From Psilocybe azurescens (lineage: Eukaryota > Basidiomycota > Agaricomycetes > Agaricales > Agrocybaceae): a stretch of DNA of 64,000 nt. Each line of letters starts with the position of its first letter. Position 1 is the stretch's first letter. Made by a program: the position numbers and the translations under genes. The notes beneath the pieces are model-generated. The model saw nothing but the letters and a program-made list of their open reading frames with translations. It was not told where the DNA came from and ran no database searches. Shown here one piece after another: positions 34,601-47,102 of this stretch. The stretch is from assembly GCA_023853785.1 (NCBI GenBank), contig JAJIRX010000177.1, positions 25,808 through 89,807 of the forward strand, written 5' to 3'.

Positions 34601-37195
34601 TGCCTAGTGCACAATTTGCAGCCACTCAATGCGGTCTCCATCAAAGACAGTGCCCTCCCTCCCATGCTTGAACTGTACACCAAGTCGTTTGGCAGACGAG
34701 GCTGCTATGGGATGTTTGATCTGTTCATAGGATACGACCAGAGGGAATTAGCCATGGAATTGTGCAACTTGACCATCTTCCAAACCCCGCTGGGAACACT
34801 ACAACTCACCTTGATCCCAATGGGATACACTAATTCTATGCAAATACAACATGGCGACTTGACATTCCTGCTGAAGGACAAAATCCCTGACGTTGCAGCA
34901 CCATTTGTGGATGACGTTCGGTGAAGGGACCAGCCACCCATTACGAGCTCCCTGGTGGCAGATATGAGGTGCTGTCTGAAAACCCCGGAATTCACAAGTT
35001 TGTCTGGGAATATTTGAACAATGTTAATAGGGTGATTCAGTGTATCAAGCATGCTGGTGGTACCTTCTCTGGGCACAAATCGCATTTCTGCATACCCAAT
35101 GTCATAGTCGTAGGACATAAATGCACCTATGAGGGACGGGAGCCAGATGAAACACACTTGCAAAAATTAGGGACTGGCCTCCGTGTGCCAGTATCACTGA
35201 CGTTAGAGGGTTCCTGGGGACAATGGGAACAATTAGAATCTTTATCAAAGACTTTGCCCAGCATGCCCGACCCCTAATTGACCTCACCAGAAAAATGCAG
35301 AATTCACCTTTGGCGATGTGCACCTGAAAAGTATGCAGACCCTGAAGACACTTGTTGAGGAGTGCCCGGCCATCTGAGCCATTAATTATCAGTTGGACAA
35401 TGAAGTTACACTCGCAGTTGACTTGTCCTGGAAAGTGGTTGGCTACGTTCTGTCCCAGCAAGGGGATGATAATAAAAGGTATCTATCATGTTTTGGGTCC
35501 ATTACGTGGAACGAACATGAACAAAAGTATTCTCAAGCAAAGATAGAATTGTATGAATTGTTTTGTGCCCTGAAGGATTTTGCATGTGGATAATCAGCCT
35601 CAAGAACCTGGTAGTGGAAGTCAATGCAAAATATATCAAAGGGATGATAAACAATCCAGACATACAGCCTAATGCGACTATTAATCGTTGGATTGTGGGA
35701 ATCTTGCTCTTCAACTTCAAGCTGCAGCACATCCCAGGAAAAGACCATGCAGCAGCAGATGGTTTATCTCATAGAACAGGGTCGCAACTGGATCCAGCAT
35801 GCATCGACAATGGCAAAGACTGGATAGATAGTGCAAACTGCTTCACCATGGAGTGCTTGAACATTAGTACTGCAGTAGGATACGATACCATCAAGAAGGA
35901 TGGTGTTGAAATCCCTTGCTCAAACTGAGCACAAGCACAGGATGCAAAGCTGTTGAGTGTGCAAAGGTTCCTTGAATCTGTGGAGCGGCCAAGTGATCTA
36001 CCCCTGAGCAGATAAGGCAGTTCATGCACTATGCCGCTATGTTCTTTCTCCATAAGGGGAAATTATGGCATAAGGATCTGTGCTTCAAACACAAAGTAGT
36101 TGTTCCAGAAGACCAGTGTTTTGGCCTGATCAGAGAAGCTCATGACCAAATTGGTCATAAAGGAATATTTATGGTCCAAAACATGCTTCTGGAATAATTC
36201 TGGTGGCCTGCGCTTGACCAAGACATCAAATGGTACATTTGGATATGCCATATTTGCCAAACCCGCCAGACCCTTTGCATCTGCATCCTGCCAACTGTTG
36301 CAGTTCCCACAGGCCTGTTCAAAAAATTGTACATTGACACTATGTTCATGCCCAGAGCTGCGAACAGAGCACACTACTTAATGCATGCATGCTGCTCACT
36401 GTCCGTGTAGCCTGAATGGAAAGCAATGGTCAGGGGAAACTGCAGAGGCCATAAGCTCTTTCCTTTGGGAGTTAATTTGCCGGTATGGCCCATTTGAGGA
36501 GCTGGTTACTGATAATGGTCCTGCCTATGTTCAGTCAGTATCAATCCTGTGCAATAAATACCACATGAAACATATTTGAATCTCCTCTTATAATTTGAAG
36601 GCACAAGGTGTCATAGAACAACAACATTTTGATGTATGAGAAGCCACTGTAAAGGCAACTGGCAGAGACATGTCCATATGGCTAGAGGCCGCAGCCGCAG
36701 TCTTCTGGGCAGAACATATTACTGTTCAAAAATTGACAGGGTATACCCCTTTTACATTGCACACAGAGTTGAGCCCATGCTCCCATTTGACCTTGCAGAA
36801 CCCACATATATGGCACCTGAGCTAGACCATCCAATTTCTACAGAAGAACTAATTACCACATGAGCAAATATGTTACAAAAGCGACCTGAAGACCTAGAGC
36901 ATGTCAAGAACATGGTAATGAATGCTTGCATCTCCTCAGTAAAGCATTACAAGGAAATGTACAAAAACTCCTTTCAAATTTCGATTTCAGGGCCAGAGCC
37001 GCTGGTGTTAGTATGAAACTCTAAATATGATAAGGCTATTGGCAGCAAAACGATGCCGCAATATATTGGCCCAATGATAGTACTATGTTGCATAAAAGGC
37101 AGTTTGTATCAGCTGGCTGAGCTCAATGGTGCCATTTCAAAATTACATTTTGCAGTGTTTCAGTTAATTCATTATCGGCCGCGCAAGACCTGAAG
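31700..37195 (+). mobile_element. Degenerate Ty3/gypsy LTR retrotransposon (gag-pol remnant)
   Basis: Order along the plus strand: gag-like helical region (about 31860-32650); zinc knuckle CIFCGDPNHFHNEC (about 32695-32733); retropepsin with AVIDSGSQ (about 33598) and YDMLLGLPFF (about 33805); reverse transcriptase with LVHNLQPLNAVSIKDS, YGMFDLFIGYDQREL, TPLGTLQLTLIPMGYTNS and FVDDV (34590-34920); RNase H region (35370-35770); integrase with HDQIGHKG...CHICQTRQ zinc finger, TDNGPAY and GVIEQQH of the DDE triad (36060-36640); and a GPMIV...YQLAELNG C-terminal module ending near 37190. Many stops and frameshifts (for example TGA after VDDV at 34922 and TAA at 36197) make it inactive. No flanking LTR pair was found. 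Confidence 0.85.
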
Positions 37196-37421
37196 GCGGT
37201 ACCACTCACACAGATGGAGAATGATTTGATCCTGCCGCAAGACGATAATATAAGCAATTCGGACAGCAAAACCGACCCATTGAGGCTGTAAAGCTTTACT
37301 CGTTTACCCAGATAATAGAAGAATGGAGTTTAATTGGAGTCTGGAGCATTGAAAATATATATAAAAATTACAATTAAAACAAAAACAAATGAATAAATGA
37401 AATGGTGGATTGAAGACGATA

Positions 37422-37871
37422 CTAGTCAGTCTGCAAGGACGTAGCTGGGGATTCAGAAAGGTCGGAATGTCCAAACGTCACCCGGAGTAGTTCCTGCTTC
37501 TCAGCCCACTTCAAAACATTAACCTCATGCCACCGTGCATACCCCTTCTCCGGAAGTGCCTGGGATGACATGGTATGAGCAACCATGTGAACCAGATTGC
37601 TGTGTTGGTCCCAGCCCTGTCGTGTATGAATCACCTTGGCCAAGACATCAAGATAAAATGGGACATCATGGTCCAAAATAAACTTGTGAAGACCAAATGG
37701 TTCAAGGGGCGGAGAGTGTCTCATCCATCTCACGCTTGAAAAGAAAACAAAATTTGTCAATATACCAATCAAAAAACACAAATCATAAATCACGCACAAT
37801 GGTCTGAACATAACAATCAAAATGCCTGGGATATTTCTCTCCCTGGTCTAGCTCTACAATGATGTCCCCAG
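37422..37871 (-). pseudogene. Unidentified protein fragment cut by the 1.9-kb repeat
   Basis: Reading from the repeat boundary: DIIVELDQGEKYPRHFDCYV, then QTI, an intron (37797-37735), REMDETL, then after one missing base PPLEPFGLHKFILDHDVPFY, LDVLAKVIHTRQGWDQHSNL, and a C-terminal ARWHEVNVLKWAEKQELLRV before the stop at 37422. The sequence is protein-like (balanced composition, clean GT-AG intron) but I recognise no family. Its 5' part is missing because the repeat starts at 37872. A dead fragment, possibly from a mobile element or a multicopy fungal gene. Confidence 0.45.
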
Positions 37872-39790
37872 TGAGATGTTTAGTGCGGGGTGTCTTTGTA
37901 ATTGCCCAATACACAACACCCAATCAAATATTTATATTCATCAGTTCAATCTGGGAGGGTAAGCTTGTAAGGCTTATTACAATAACTAGTTTTAGCAGAG
38001 TACAGACTTAGATGATTGCTCTGGGGTGATCACTAGTAGCTAGGGAACTCTTTTACAGGCGAGTACACACAAGGCACTGGAATAGTAAGGGCAATCTCTC
38101 ATGTGAGGGCGATCACCAATATCAAGGGGATTGCTTTTGGGGGCGAGTGTACACGGGACACTTAACAGTTCTCTTTATAAAACCCAAACTCCAACTATCA
38201 AACACTATAAGCGATCACCCATATTAACATGTAGTAGATCCTTAGTTCCTATAAGCAACTGGGCACACTAGTCCACAGTCCTTAGTTTACTATAGGCAAT
38301 GTCCTGAAACAGTCGGATTTCTCTGACAGTTGTCCCTAGTTACTATGAGCAATCACTAGCCTTTATAGGGTTCCCACCCGTACTTAATAATCCCCAGGGC
38401 AGTCTTACTATAGGCAACATTCTGAACAGTCGGAGTTCTCTGTCAGTTGTCCCTAGTTACTATGAGCAATTGCTAGCCATATAGGGTTCCAACCCGTACT
38501 TGACAATCCCCAGGGCAATCCACGGATGACTCATAAAGCCTGCTTATCAAGTCTAATAGACCTGATGTTGAATATAACAATGGTGATCGCTCACGAAAAC
38601 CAGGTAGCACCTAATTGCTTAAGGTGAACTGCAGTGTTCAATCTCTTATCACACAAATCACTAGTCCTCGAAGTGTTAACACTAGAATTCTTATTCAGAG
38701 TAAATTCTGATATCAAATCTGGGGTGTAGATTACTTGGTTCCTATTCTAAGATACAGGGCTGTTTTTATAGACTAAATAGATACTTTGGCTTGTGATAAT
38801 TGAAAGAGACTAAGAGAAAAGGAAGGAAATGGACCGTGTGCTGCCTAGCCTTTGCTGCACCAATTATAATAGTGGAAAGTACTAGTTTGCCTGGGCTACA
38901 GTGCTTATTTGAAGATAACATTGTTGTCCATGCGGCAGTGCCTTCTCGGGTAGCGATCACCCGACTTATTTTATCAGATGGCTTGTGGCTAAGGCATGTC
39001 GGGACTAGATTGCTTAGGGGTATTTCCTAGGAAACCCTACCAAGGTTCCCAAGCACAGTTGCTATTGGTTTAGGACCTCCTGGAACAGCAGGTGCCCTTA
39101 TCATGAGGCAAGTTACCTCTAGTATCATGTGGTGATCACTGGCTGGGCGATCGCTCACTCACATTGACTGCATTGCAAATTACAAGTTTTTATAGTCAGA
39201 TCTAGTAGACCGCCATATGCTGAGTTGTACACAAGATTTCAATTGCCAATACATTTGGTCCATGGGGTGATCACCTGTGTGGCACAGTGATGTCTGATCC
39301 CCGAGCGGTTGATCGCCTAATTTAGTGAACAGCCTTTGTGAGGCCTGGACACGGTGATCACTTTGGCAAATTAATAAGGTTTCCATTACTTGGCAATCGC
39401 TTGGTAAGACACTGATGGTTTTTACCCCTTGTAAGACCCAAGGTCATTTCTTTAAGAGTTCTTCTTTGCATGGGACTAATAGCATGATCAATGGAACAAG
39501 TGATCGCTTCGGGCACTCGGTTAGGGTTGCTTTGATAGCTGTGTAGGAAACTAAAGGTAGTCTTTGATTCGTAGCACTGATTAATAGGCCACACTACACC
39601 TTAGTTAGTTTGTAAGGTCTATTACTCTTGTTGGCCCACTAGGAAGTAAAGCCTCAAAGCCTAATAGTCTGGCGTATCTCCTACCCTTCACTAGTATAAT
39701 GTACTAGTTTATTACAGATAACAATTGCAAAAATAAGGGCCTCTGTGTCTCACTATGAATTGTAAGCTCAGAATGGTTTACACCCTTTCA
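37872..39790. repeat. 1.92-kb repeat rich in GATCGC words, copy 1
   Basis: Begins TGAGATGTTTAGTG and ends CACCCTTTCA. It matches 62078-64000 nearly base for base in the same orientation. TG...CA ends suggest a solo LTR or LTR-like element, but the flanking 5-mers (CCCAG and ACGTA) do not match. It contains an internal tandem duplication of about 120 bp (38285-38518) with GTCCCTAGTTACTATGAGCA repeated. CpG sites are often TpG or CpA here where copy 2 keeps CpG. No protein coding potential. Confidence 0.85.
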
Positions 39791-40126
39791 ACGTACAACA
39801 ACGGCAGCTACGAGAACAACAACAATGTGGACAACAGCGACGGGTATGAGAACGACACAGACGACACATACAAAGGCGACAACAACAACAACGGAGACGA
39901 CGGCTGTGACAGCAATGAGGGCAACAGCAACGGGTATGAGGACGGCAGCTGCGACAAGGACAAGCATGGTGGCTGTGAGGCTGCGACAGCGACGAGGATG
40001 TGAATGACAGCGACAGGTACCAATGGGTACAAGGACGGCAGCTGCAAAGACAACACAGACGGCAGCTGCAAAGATGACAACAAAGGGTACAACATGTACC
40101 GACAACCCGACAGACAATGTGTACAA
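39791..40126. repeat. ACAACGGC/GACGAC-type degenerate microsatellite
   Basis: Runs of AACAACAACG, GACGACACAGACGAC and similar words. It is the short relative of the satellite at 53240-54240: both end in TACxATGGTAAAGTACTGCTCC and share the next 130 bp. Open frames on both strands here are products of the repeat. Confidence 0.75.
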
Positions 40127-42273
40127 TGGTAAAGTACTGCTCCTGCCCCCCCTTTTTTATTTTTATTTTTATTCGCTTTTTCTTCCTTTTGTCTTGGCCC
40201 TTGCATGTAGATAGTAATGTATTAAATAGTTATTAATATACTGTATTCCACTAATCTGAATTTATGTTAAAATTGAATTTATTTACTGTATCAAGTCCAG
40301 TGGACTGCAGTTATCTTAGTCCATATTCACTGTATAGTATAAGATCTACTAAAGTGCAGTGGAATCCACTGCATCAGGAAAAGAAAAATGCCCAGTAGAA
40401 TGTCACTTAAGCTATGTAGCACTGGTAGAAATTGGCCTTTGCAGTAGCTCCAGTAGCTCCAGTAGCACTCAGTAGTTCTGGTGCATATCTACATAGAGCC
40501 CAGTAGCCCTGGCACAAATCTACTGGGTACTTAGTAGCTCACACTCTGAGCTCCAGTAGCTCTAGTAGCACTCAGTAGTCCTGATGCACATCTACATAGA
40601 GCCCAGTAGCTCTGGCACAGGTCTACTGAGTACTCAGTAGCTCACACTCAGAGCTACATAGCTCCTGTAGCTCTATGTAGACTCTAGTCAATATTACCAA
40701 CCCTATATAACTCATAGTCTATGCTACCAATACACAGTATTTCCACATGAGTGTTGTATAGGCTACATAGATTATGCAATAAACAATTTCAGCTTAGTAG
40801 GGTTACATAGTGATAGTTTTTTACTTTCAATTAAATCTTACTTCATCTTATTTCAAATTATTCATACCTACCTCAAAGAATAGTTCAACCAAAATTTCAC
40901 ACATGACACACACAATTTAATAAGAAACAAGAGCAAGAAATATATGGCTTTGAAAAGTTATAGATTCAATATAAAAAAAAATTGGAGTCATGATGGAAAT
41001 GTATATACTGTGGCACAATAGGGTGAGATAAAAACATATATAATGATATTGAATCATTGTCAAGTGAAAGTCCTCATGTGTCATGCACAGGCTCTGTTAA
41101 AAAGAATGGAAGGCAGCATCCTGTATACAAAATTGACAGATAATGAACTCCTCTGCCTTGTTGAACACATTTTTCTTCAACTTCTGTAGAAGGGTTAACT
41201 GCAAAGCTTTGATTTCCACCCTCTGCCATCAGAGGTGGGAAAGACCTCTTACAAATATGCTCAATATGCTTTATAAACCATTCTTCACTGTTCTCAGTCC
41301 ATTTAATTCATGAGCAGCCACTGCCCATAAAGGCCTACACAGCAGGCAGAGAGAACCATGATTTAAGGCACATCTGAGAAGGTTGGTCTGGAAAAAAGTT
41401 AGTTACAAACTATAAGATATAACCATGATAAATTATTGGCCAGTTTGAAGAAGGTTTTACACTGCCCCACATGTACCAAGCAGAAAATATACTGACCTAA
41501 TATTCACATAATGATTTAATTACAGACACATTGCCCTTGATTTTCTGATTATTTTGATATATAATATGTGGGTATAGCTTGAGAGGAAGTGCCAGGATAT
41601 ATTATTGGTGTTGAAAACAAGGGTATATAATTCATTAAATGTGGTGGATAGCACAAGCAGTGATGGTGCACTTGGTAGAGCATGTGTAGAATTATTATGT
41701 GTAAAGCTGTTGGTTCAATTCCTGTTGAGTATATTTTATCATGTGACTTTAATGTATTAGCATTCTCTTGTGAACTGAGTATGTATATTCTGAGCAATTC
41801 TGACTAGATTTCAATTGGGACCAACTTGGAAAATTTCTGATAAAACTAGGAAGTAACAACCAGTACCTGTGGGACAGTGTAAATACTGCAGATATATAGA
41901 CACAAGTGGCAGATATGTAGCCACCCACAGTATTTTGGTAGTTATGTGTGATGGCTACCAAAGCTGTATAGTGACATATGACAGTTACTGGGGCTATGTA
42001 ATCACACACAGAATCTACTGGTGCTACTGGGACTACAGTAGCTGTCACATGTGACTACCAGGTGCTACAGCGAAGGGGGATGTGCAATCCAGCTACCAGT
42101 TCTACTGGGGCTACATAGCACTACTGCAGGTATTTTTTTCCCTGATGTGGAATCCACTGGAGTCTACTGAAGTCCACTGGACTCTGTTTAACTTTTTACA
42201 CTCAGTATATAGCGAAGTCCACTGGAGTCCACTGGAGTCCATATGGACTGTGTGGGGGATGGTAAAGTACTGG
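40127..42273. mobile_element. Non-autonomous element E1 (related to E2)
   Basis: Both ends of this interval carry TGGTAAAGTACTG (40127-40140 and 42260-42273). The left 260 bp match 54256-54530. The right 130 bp (GGAATCCACTGGAGTC... to the end) match 54527-54646. Between lie CAGTAGCTC(C) reiterations (40440-40690), AT-rich sequence and a tRNA-like segment. Exact element limits are not resolved. Confidence 0.5.
41655..41735 (+). other. tRNA-derived (SINE-like) sequence with A and B boxes
   Basis: TGGTGCACTTGG at 41663-41674 fits the Pol III A box except for one position. GGTTCAATTCC at 41712-41722 is an exact B box. Spacing is tRNA-like, but the arms do not pair well, so it is a tRNA relic or the head of a SINE rather than a working tRNA. 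Confidence 0.45.
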
Positions 42274-44460
42274 CACTGGACTCTGACTCACATTGTTGAC
42301 ACTGTTATGAATCATTCCTTACTCCAACTCATATTATGACTCACATTGTACTAGTAGTTGTAGATACTCAAACACTTAAATAGCCAGTAGATACAATGAC
42401 TGTTCTTTAGCTAGTTCTTGAGAATCATATATCTCTTCACTCAATAAAGCTTGGAACACTTTAGTTCTTGATTACTTGACTGTCAGCTTTATCCATGCAT
42501 ATGAATATAAGCTTGAAGTCATAACAAAAGTTGGACTTAGTGAATTTTGCTAAGTCCTTTCTTTAATGAATTAACCTGGAATGAACTTGGATTCCAATTG
42601 GAATGGGTTCATTCCATGATTCTAGACCCATTTCACTTAAAACCATTAATGGGAATCCAATTGGAATTGGTCTGGATTCCATAAATTTCATTTGGAATGG
42701 GTGGGGCATGGTAAAGTATTGCAATCAGGGAAAGAAAGGGATCTAGTGTAGTGTACACTACATATGTTGGAATTTAAAATATTTGCTAACTGTTTCAGTG
42801 TCTTGTCACACCTGTACTTTTATCATCCTTGCTCACACATGTTGACTTTGGAAAATTATAAGCCCAATACTTTATAATTTGTTATACACAATGCAAAAAA
42901 AACTGTAGAAAAGGAGCCATTTCACTATGTCGGAGCCAGATTTTGCACTTTTTGGTATATTCATCACAATATTTTGGCCCTTTCATTGAACATAAAAAAT
43001 AAAAATTTATAGTAGTGTACATATAAGCTGTTTATATGAGAGTGCTGAAAGTCTGATTTAACAGATCTGAGGTTGTAAAGTTACAAACAAAAAGTGTCAA
43101 TTTACAAACACTGGACCCCTTCCAAAAACAGGGTTAGTGATATTATAGAGCCCAACCATTTGAATGTGTTTCTTTAATAGCATTACTATAAGGAAAGTGG
43201 TTTAAAGGTTTGCACATCATTTCTGTGAGCCTTCACTCCAAGGACACTATTTATCACTTTCCAAACTATTGGCTGGGTCAATTTCATTGAGATAGGTTTT
43301 AAATAAAAGCTATGATAGTATTGATCAATTCTTAATATAATTTTTTACTGTAGGCAATTACTGGTCAATGCAATAATTGTAACAAAAGCAAACAAGAAAT
43401 CAGCAGTGTCCTGATTTGGCAATCACACAAGTACACAGTACCATCATTATCATTCACACCACCCCATCTACCTTGTCCATCTCACAGCCTCTACAGCCAG
43501 CCACATTGACAGTCACATCCTCAGTGTCCCAACATTGCTACCACCAATTGCATAACATGTTTGCAAATGCCTTCTTCCTTCAACATGCAGCACAACTGCC
43601 GGTGGGGAAATATTATTTTAATATAACATCCGTAGGTTTCTGAGGTCCTAATAATCTAAATACAATGTTCACGTGTGGTGCCATTAAACATCGACACCAC
43701 TCACTGCAACATGCTTGGTGAAACCTTTCGAAGCTTGACAGTCCGGGTTTCCATAATCTACTGGATTAGGCCAGATATATGTACGTTGATCCGATTGACA
43801 CATCTATAAATAGTGTAGCGCCCTCACAGCAGAATAGCAGGTACTTCTTTCACTGTATCACAATGAGGAGGAACAACGGGTTTTGCAAATTCCACCCTCA
43901 ATTTATTGAGCAATAAATCTCCCTTCAAAGCTCTCGAAATCAGAATCTTGTTACAATCGTGAGTTCGTTCCTCAAGACACTAGAATCCAGCTGCAAGCAT
44001 TAACTTCACCACGCAAGTGTGGGTATTTTCTGCAAAGTAACTCACATACATAGCAGCTAAAAATGACTGCATCGCCGTCATTGTCCTGGTTCTGGGGATC
44101 TTTGATTGGCCAGTGTGATGTGTCGTGTATGAACTTTGTCCTCCGATTGCAGAAACCTTGGCTTGACATCAGACAGGCAGAATGGATTCTGGCCAATTGG
44201 ACAACAAGGAACCATCTCGCATATTCCATTGCACTGCACATCAGATGGGAGAACAAGGAACGGATTGACTTAGATTGATTGACCATTTTTACCATTGACG
44301 TACCCGGTGTCTCTATTTCTGGATGCCGTTTTTGCATCGGGCTTTACAAAGTCCTTCAGAACCTTATGTCATGGACAAGGGAGCGCAAATTTTCAAAGGC
44401 GTACAGATCGATGAGTACCGGGTACTCTGGTGAGTTATAGGCCGTTTTCAGTATCGGTAA
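42274..44460. other. AT-rich repeat debris without genes
   Basis: 42585-42722 has ATTCCAATTGGAAT dyads and ends TGGTAAAGTATTGC. The stretch 42900-43015 (GGAGCCATTTCACTATGTCG, then GAGCCAGATTTTG) resembles 58960-59050. 43650-44440 has no recognisable gene; an open frame on the minus strand (43972-44337) lacks known motifs. Confidence 0.5.
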
Positions 44461-44562
44461 CGGTAAACATAGAGTCGAAGAAGGACGGTAAACATAGAAT
44501 CGAAGAAGGACGGGTAAACATAGAATCGAAGAAGGACGGTAAACATAGAATCGAAGAAGGCG
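44461..44562. repeat. Four tandem copies of a 25-26 bp unit
   Basis: Unit GGTAAACATAGARTCGAAGA followed by AGGAC; one copy has an extra G and the last is cut to AGGCGG. Confidence 0.9.
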
Positions 44563-44909
44563 GTGTCCTACTAGTAAATGAACTCATCGTGCGATGATAA
44601 GGTGAAAGAAGCACCTGCTATCCTACTGCGAGGCGCTACACTATTTATAGACGCGTCAATCGGACAATCGGATTAGCGTACTTGGTTGGACGCTACCTAT
44701 GAGCAACCCCAACAGGAAGTCCTAGGAAAGGTGTAATGGGGTAGTACCCGAAAGACTATGTAAGACATAAACATAGCCAGCTCTCGAAGGCCACTGCAAC
44801 CGCCATCATTAGAAGCTATATAATGAGCATGTTCAATCCCTTTACCTCAGTATTAAATCCTTAACTCATGTTGTCCAGATATTTTTCGTTTTGTTTCGCC
44901 TTCCTTCAC

Positions 44910-45955
44910 ATGGACCAATCCAGCTTTTCAATCAGTAACACGGAGACATCAGGTGCAACAACATCGTATATGTTAGTGCAATACCCTTCAGACGAGTTTG
45001 ATCATCTTATTGACATCAATATTACAGGGAAGAAATCAAGACTCAACTGCACCAAATGCATCTCAATATGGACGTATTTTTCACGCAAAGTTTGCGTTAT
45101 TCCACACCCTAGGGCTCTATCCGCTCCTTCATATGTATCTCTCGGTCGGAATTATTACCCACACTTACGCAGTCAGCCGTCAGTCGAGTCATCGATGTAC
45201 TATCTAACATACATTTATGCTAATACCCCATCATTTTAGGCCGACAGCGGAGGCTCACGTTGGGATATGGTTGTATCCAGGATGGTCGGTCTATGGAAGG
45301 TTGTATGCATGGGATGTGGTATTCTCTTACCGTACGTATGCTACTTGAAGTGGAAAGTCATTTCTTAATCACTTACTTGAATCTGATTTATCACAACATA
45401 GATTGTCATTTGGATTCTTTCAAATAGGAGGTGTCAGTGAGAATACATATGCACGCACCGGCGCTCTTTCCGTTTATATATGCTCCGGAATGGGTCTCAT
45501 CACTGGCATCTGGTACATTTATTTGGAAGCAAGCTTCAGAGTTGAGAGACTTGGTGATGCTTGGGTAAAGGTAAATAAGTTCTGCATGGCACATGTATCG
45601 CCAGGCTCAATATCTGACGCTACTCCATTATAAGGCATCTGTCAGTCCAGAACACAGAGAGTCAGTCGATTTCTGGACGTATTTATCCCTGCCCTTCTCC
45701 TTGCTCGGCTGGTAAATACGTACAACCCAGCTATGGCCATGAGTTACATTAACAAATGACACACAGGTCCATCCTCTTTTCCTTTACGACTTTTACTATT
45801 ATTGTCTACGTTGACTCGTCGCAGATTTCTGATGCCAGCTCGACTGCAGTATACAGCAATCCAAAACAAATAATGAGCATCATATTCCTGAGTGCTTTGA
45901 CCATTGGTCATTTTACTCAGGTGTATCGCTCTATCCGATACATCATCGGAGTATA
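44910..45955 (+). pseudogene. Uncharacterised membrane protein family, copy B (two 2-bp deletions in exon 1)
   Basis: Close duplicate of copy A: MDQSSFSISNTETSGATTSY, then the same exon plan, splice sites and SFGFFQIGGVSENTYARTGA core. Relative to A it has lost two bases near 45028 (ACAGGGAAG versus ACAGGGGGAAG) and two near 45140 (CTCTCGG versus CTCTCTCGG). The net shift breaks exon 1, while exons 2-5 remain open to the same stop. Translation could only restart inside the family core, so it is probably a pseudogene. A TATA box is kept at 44817-44823. Confidence 0.75.
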
Positions 45956-47102
45956 ACGACACCAACCTCTACTAGATCTCCATTTTAACCCTCTCCCATC
46001 AAAGGACGCCGGCGTTCTGGATTTGCCTCGGTTTTCACCATTCTATGGAAGTTCCAAATCCTCTCTCTTTCCGATATTTGAAACAACAGATAGTATTGCT
46101 ATTTTACTCCGCTGTATTTATTCAGTGTATATCAGTGCTTGAGAATACTATCAAATTTTTATACTATGTATCTCAGGGACTGATATCTGTGAGAGCGAAA
46201 ATTTTCAAGGAACGAGTACACCGGCCATGAACGCACCGTCCATTCCCTCATCCTCTTAAGCGCTCGAACTCCGTTGCCGAACAGGCGCGCGATATACATG
46301 AAAATTGAACCCTAGCGGAAACCTCAGCATGGCTCTCAGATCATGACAGGTGATGTTGAGGTGATGATAAGCACCGAACCAACGCAATCGTCAATCACCA
46401 TACGAGTATACCAAACAATCTATGTCATTGTATGTATAGCATAACATTTACAAAATCGTCGGCCAAACTACAAACTACATATCACTATCACAATCACACG
46501 TGCTTTCGGCCACACTGTCCTTCCCCATCTACTTCTAACACAAGCCAATCGCAAAGAAGGCTCTATATCATGTTACATCGTCGCGTCGCCATTTCGTTTT
46601 TAAAGTTACAAAGAGGGAGAAAGAAATAAGGAAAGAAGGAAAGAGAAAATCAACAGCCGGCGTAGAATTATGGGTTGTGATATTGGTGTAGTAATTTCGA
46701 TTCTATTCGATCCGAGCCGTGTATGGGATTCAGATGCGGAAGTTGTCGCTTTTTCGTTTTAGTAGAATCTGTTCGTTCTGTTTGAGATTGGATGGCCTTT
46801 GACTTGGATGTCGGTTTGAATTTGGATGCGGTATAGCCGAAGATGCGAGAGTAGGACGTCCATCCGCCGGAGGAAAGGGGGAAAGGGAAAAAAAAAAAGA
46901 ACAGAAAAGCAACAAGAAGACACGTAGATAGGAGTATCCGCAGGTAGGAAGCATAGAGTGTAGGTAGATGCGGGGAGAAAAACCAAGGAAAAAACGCATA
47001 AATCGAAAAGGATAAATCAAGTTGAACAGAAAAAAAGGCGAAACCACCGCCGCCACCACCACCCGCTACTCACCTCATCTAACACTCATCACCTCCTCAA
47101 CC
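45956..47102. other. Convergent spacer with trehalose-gene 3' flank (copy 3 of the triplicate)
   Basis: 46425-47045 is the third copy of the 3' flank seen at 18540-19210 and 27895-28565. No gene. Confidence 0.7.

Noticed and set aside
43972..44337. 121-codon minus-strand frame as a gene
   Set aside because: No motif, no exon partners and no splice signals in context; it lies in repeat debris.
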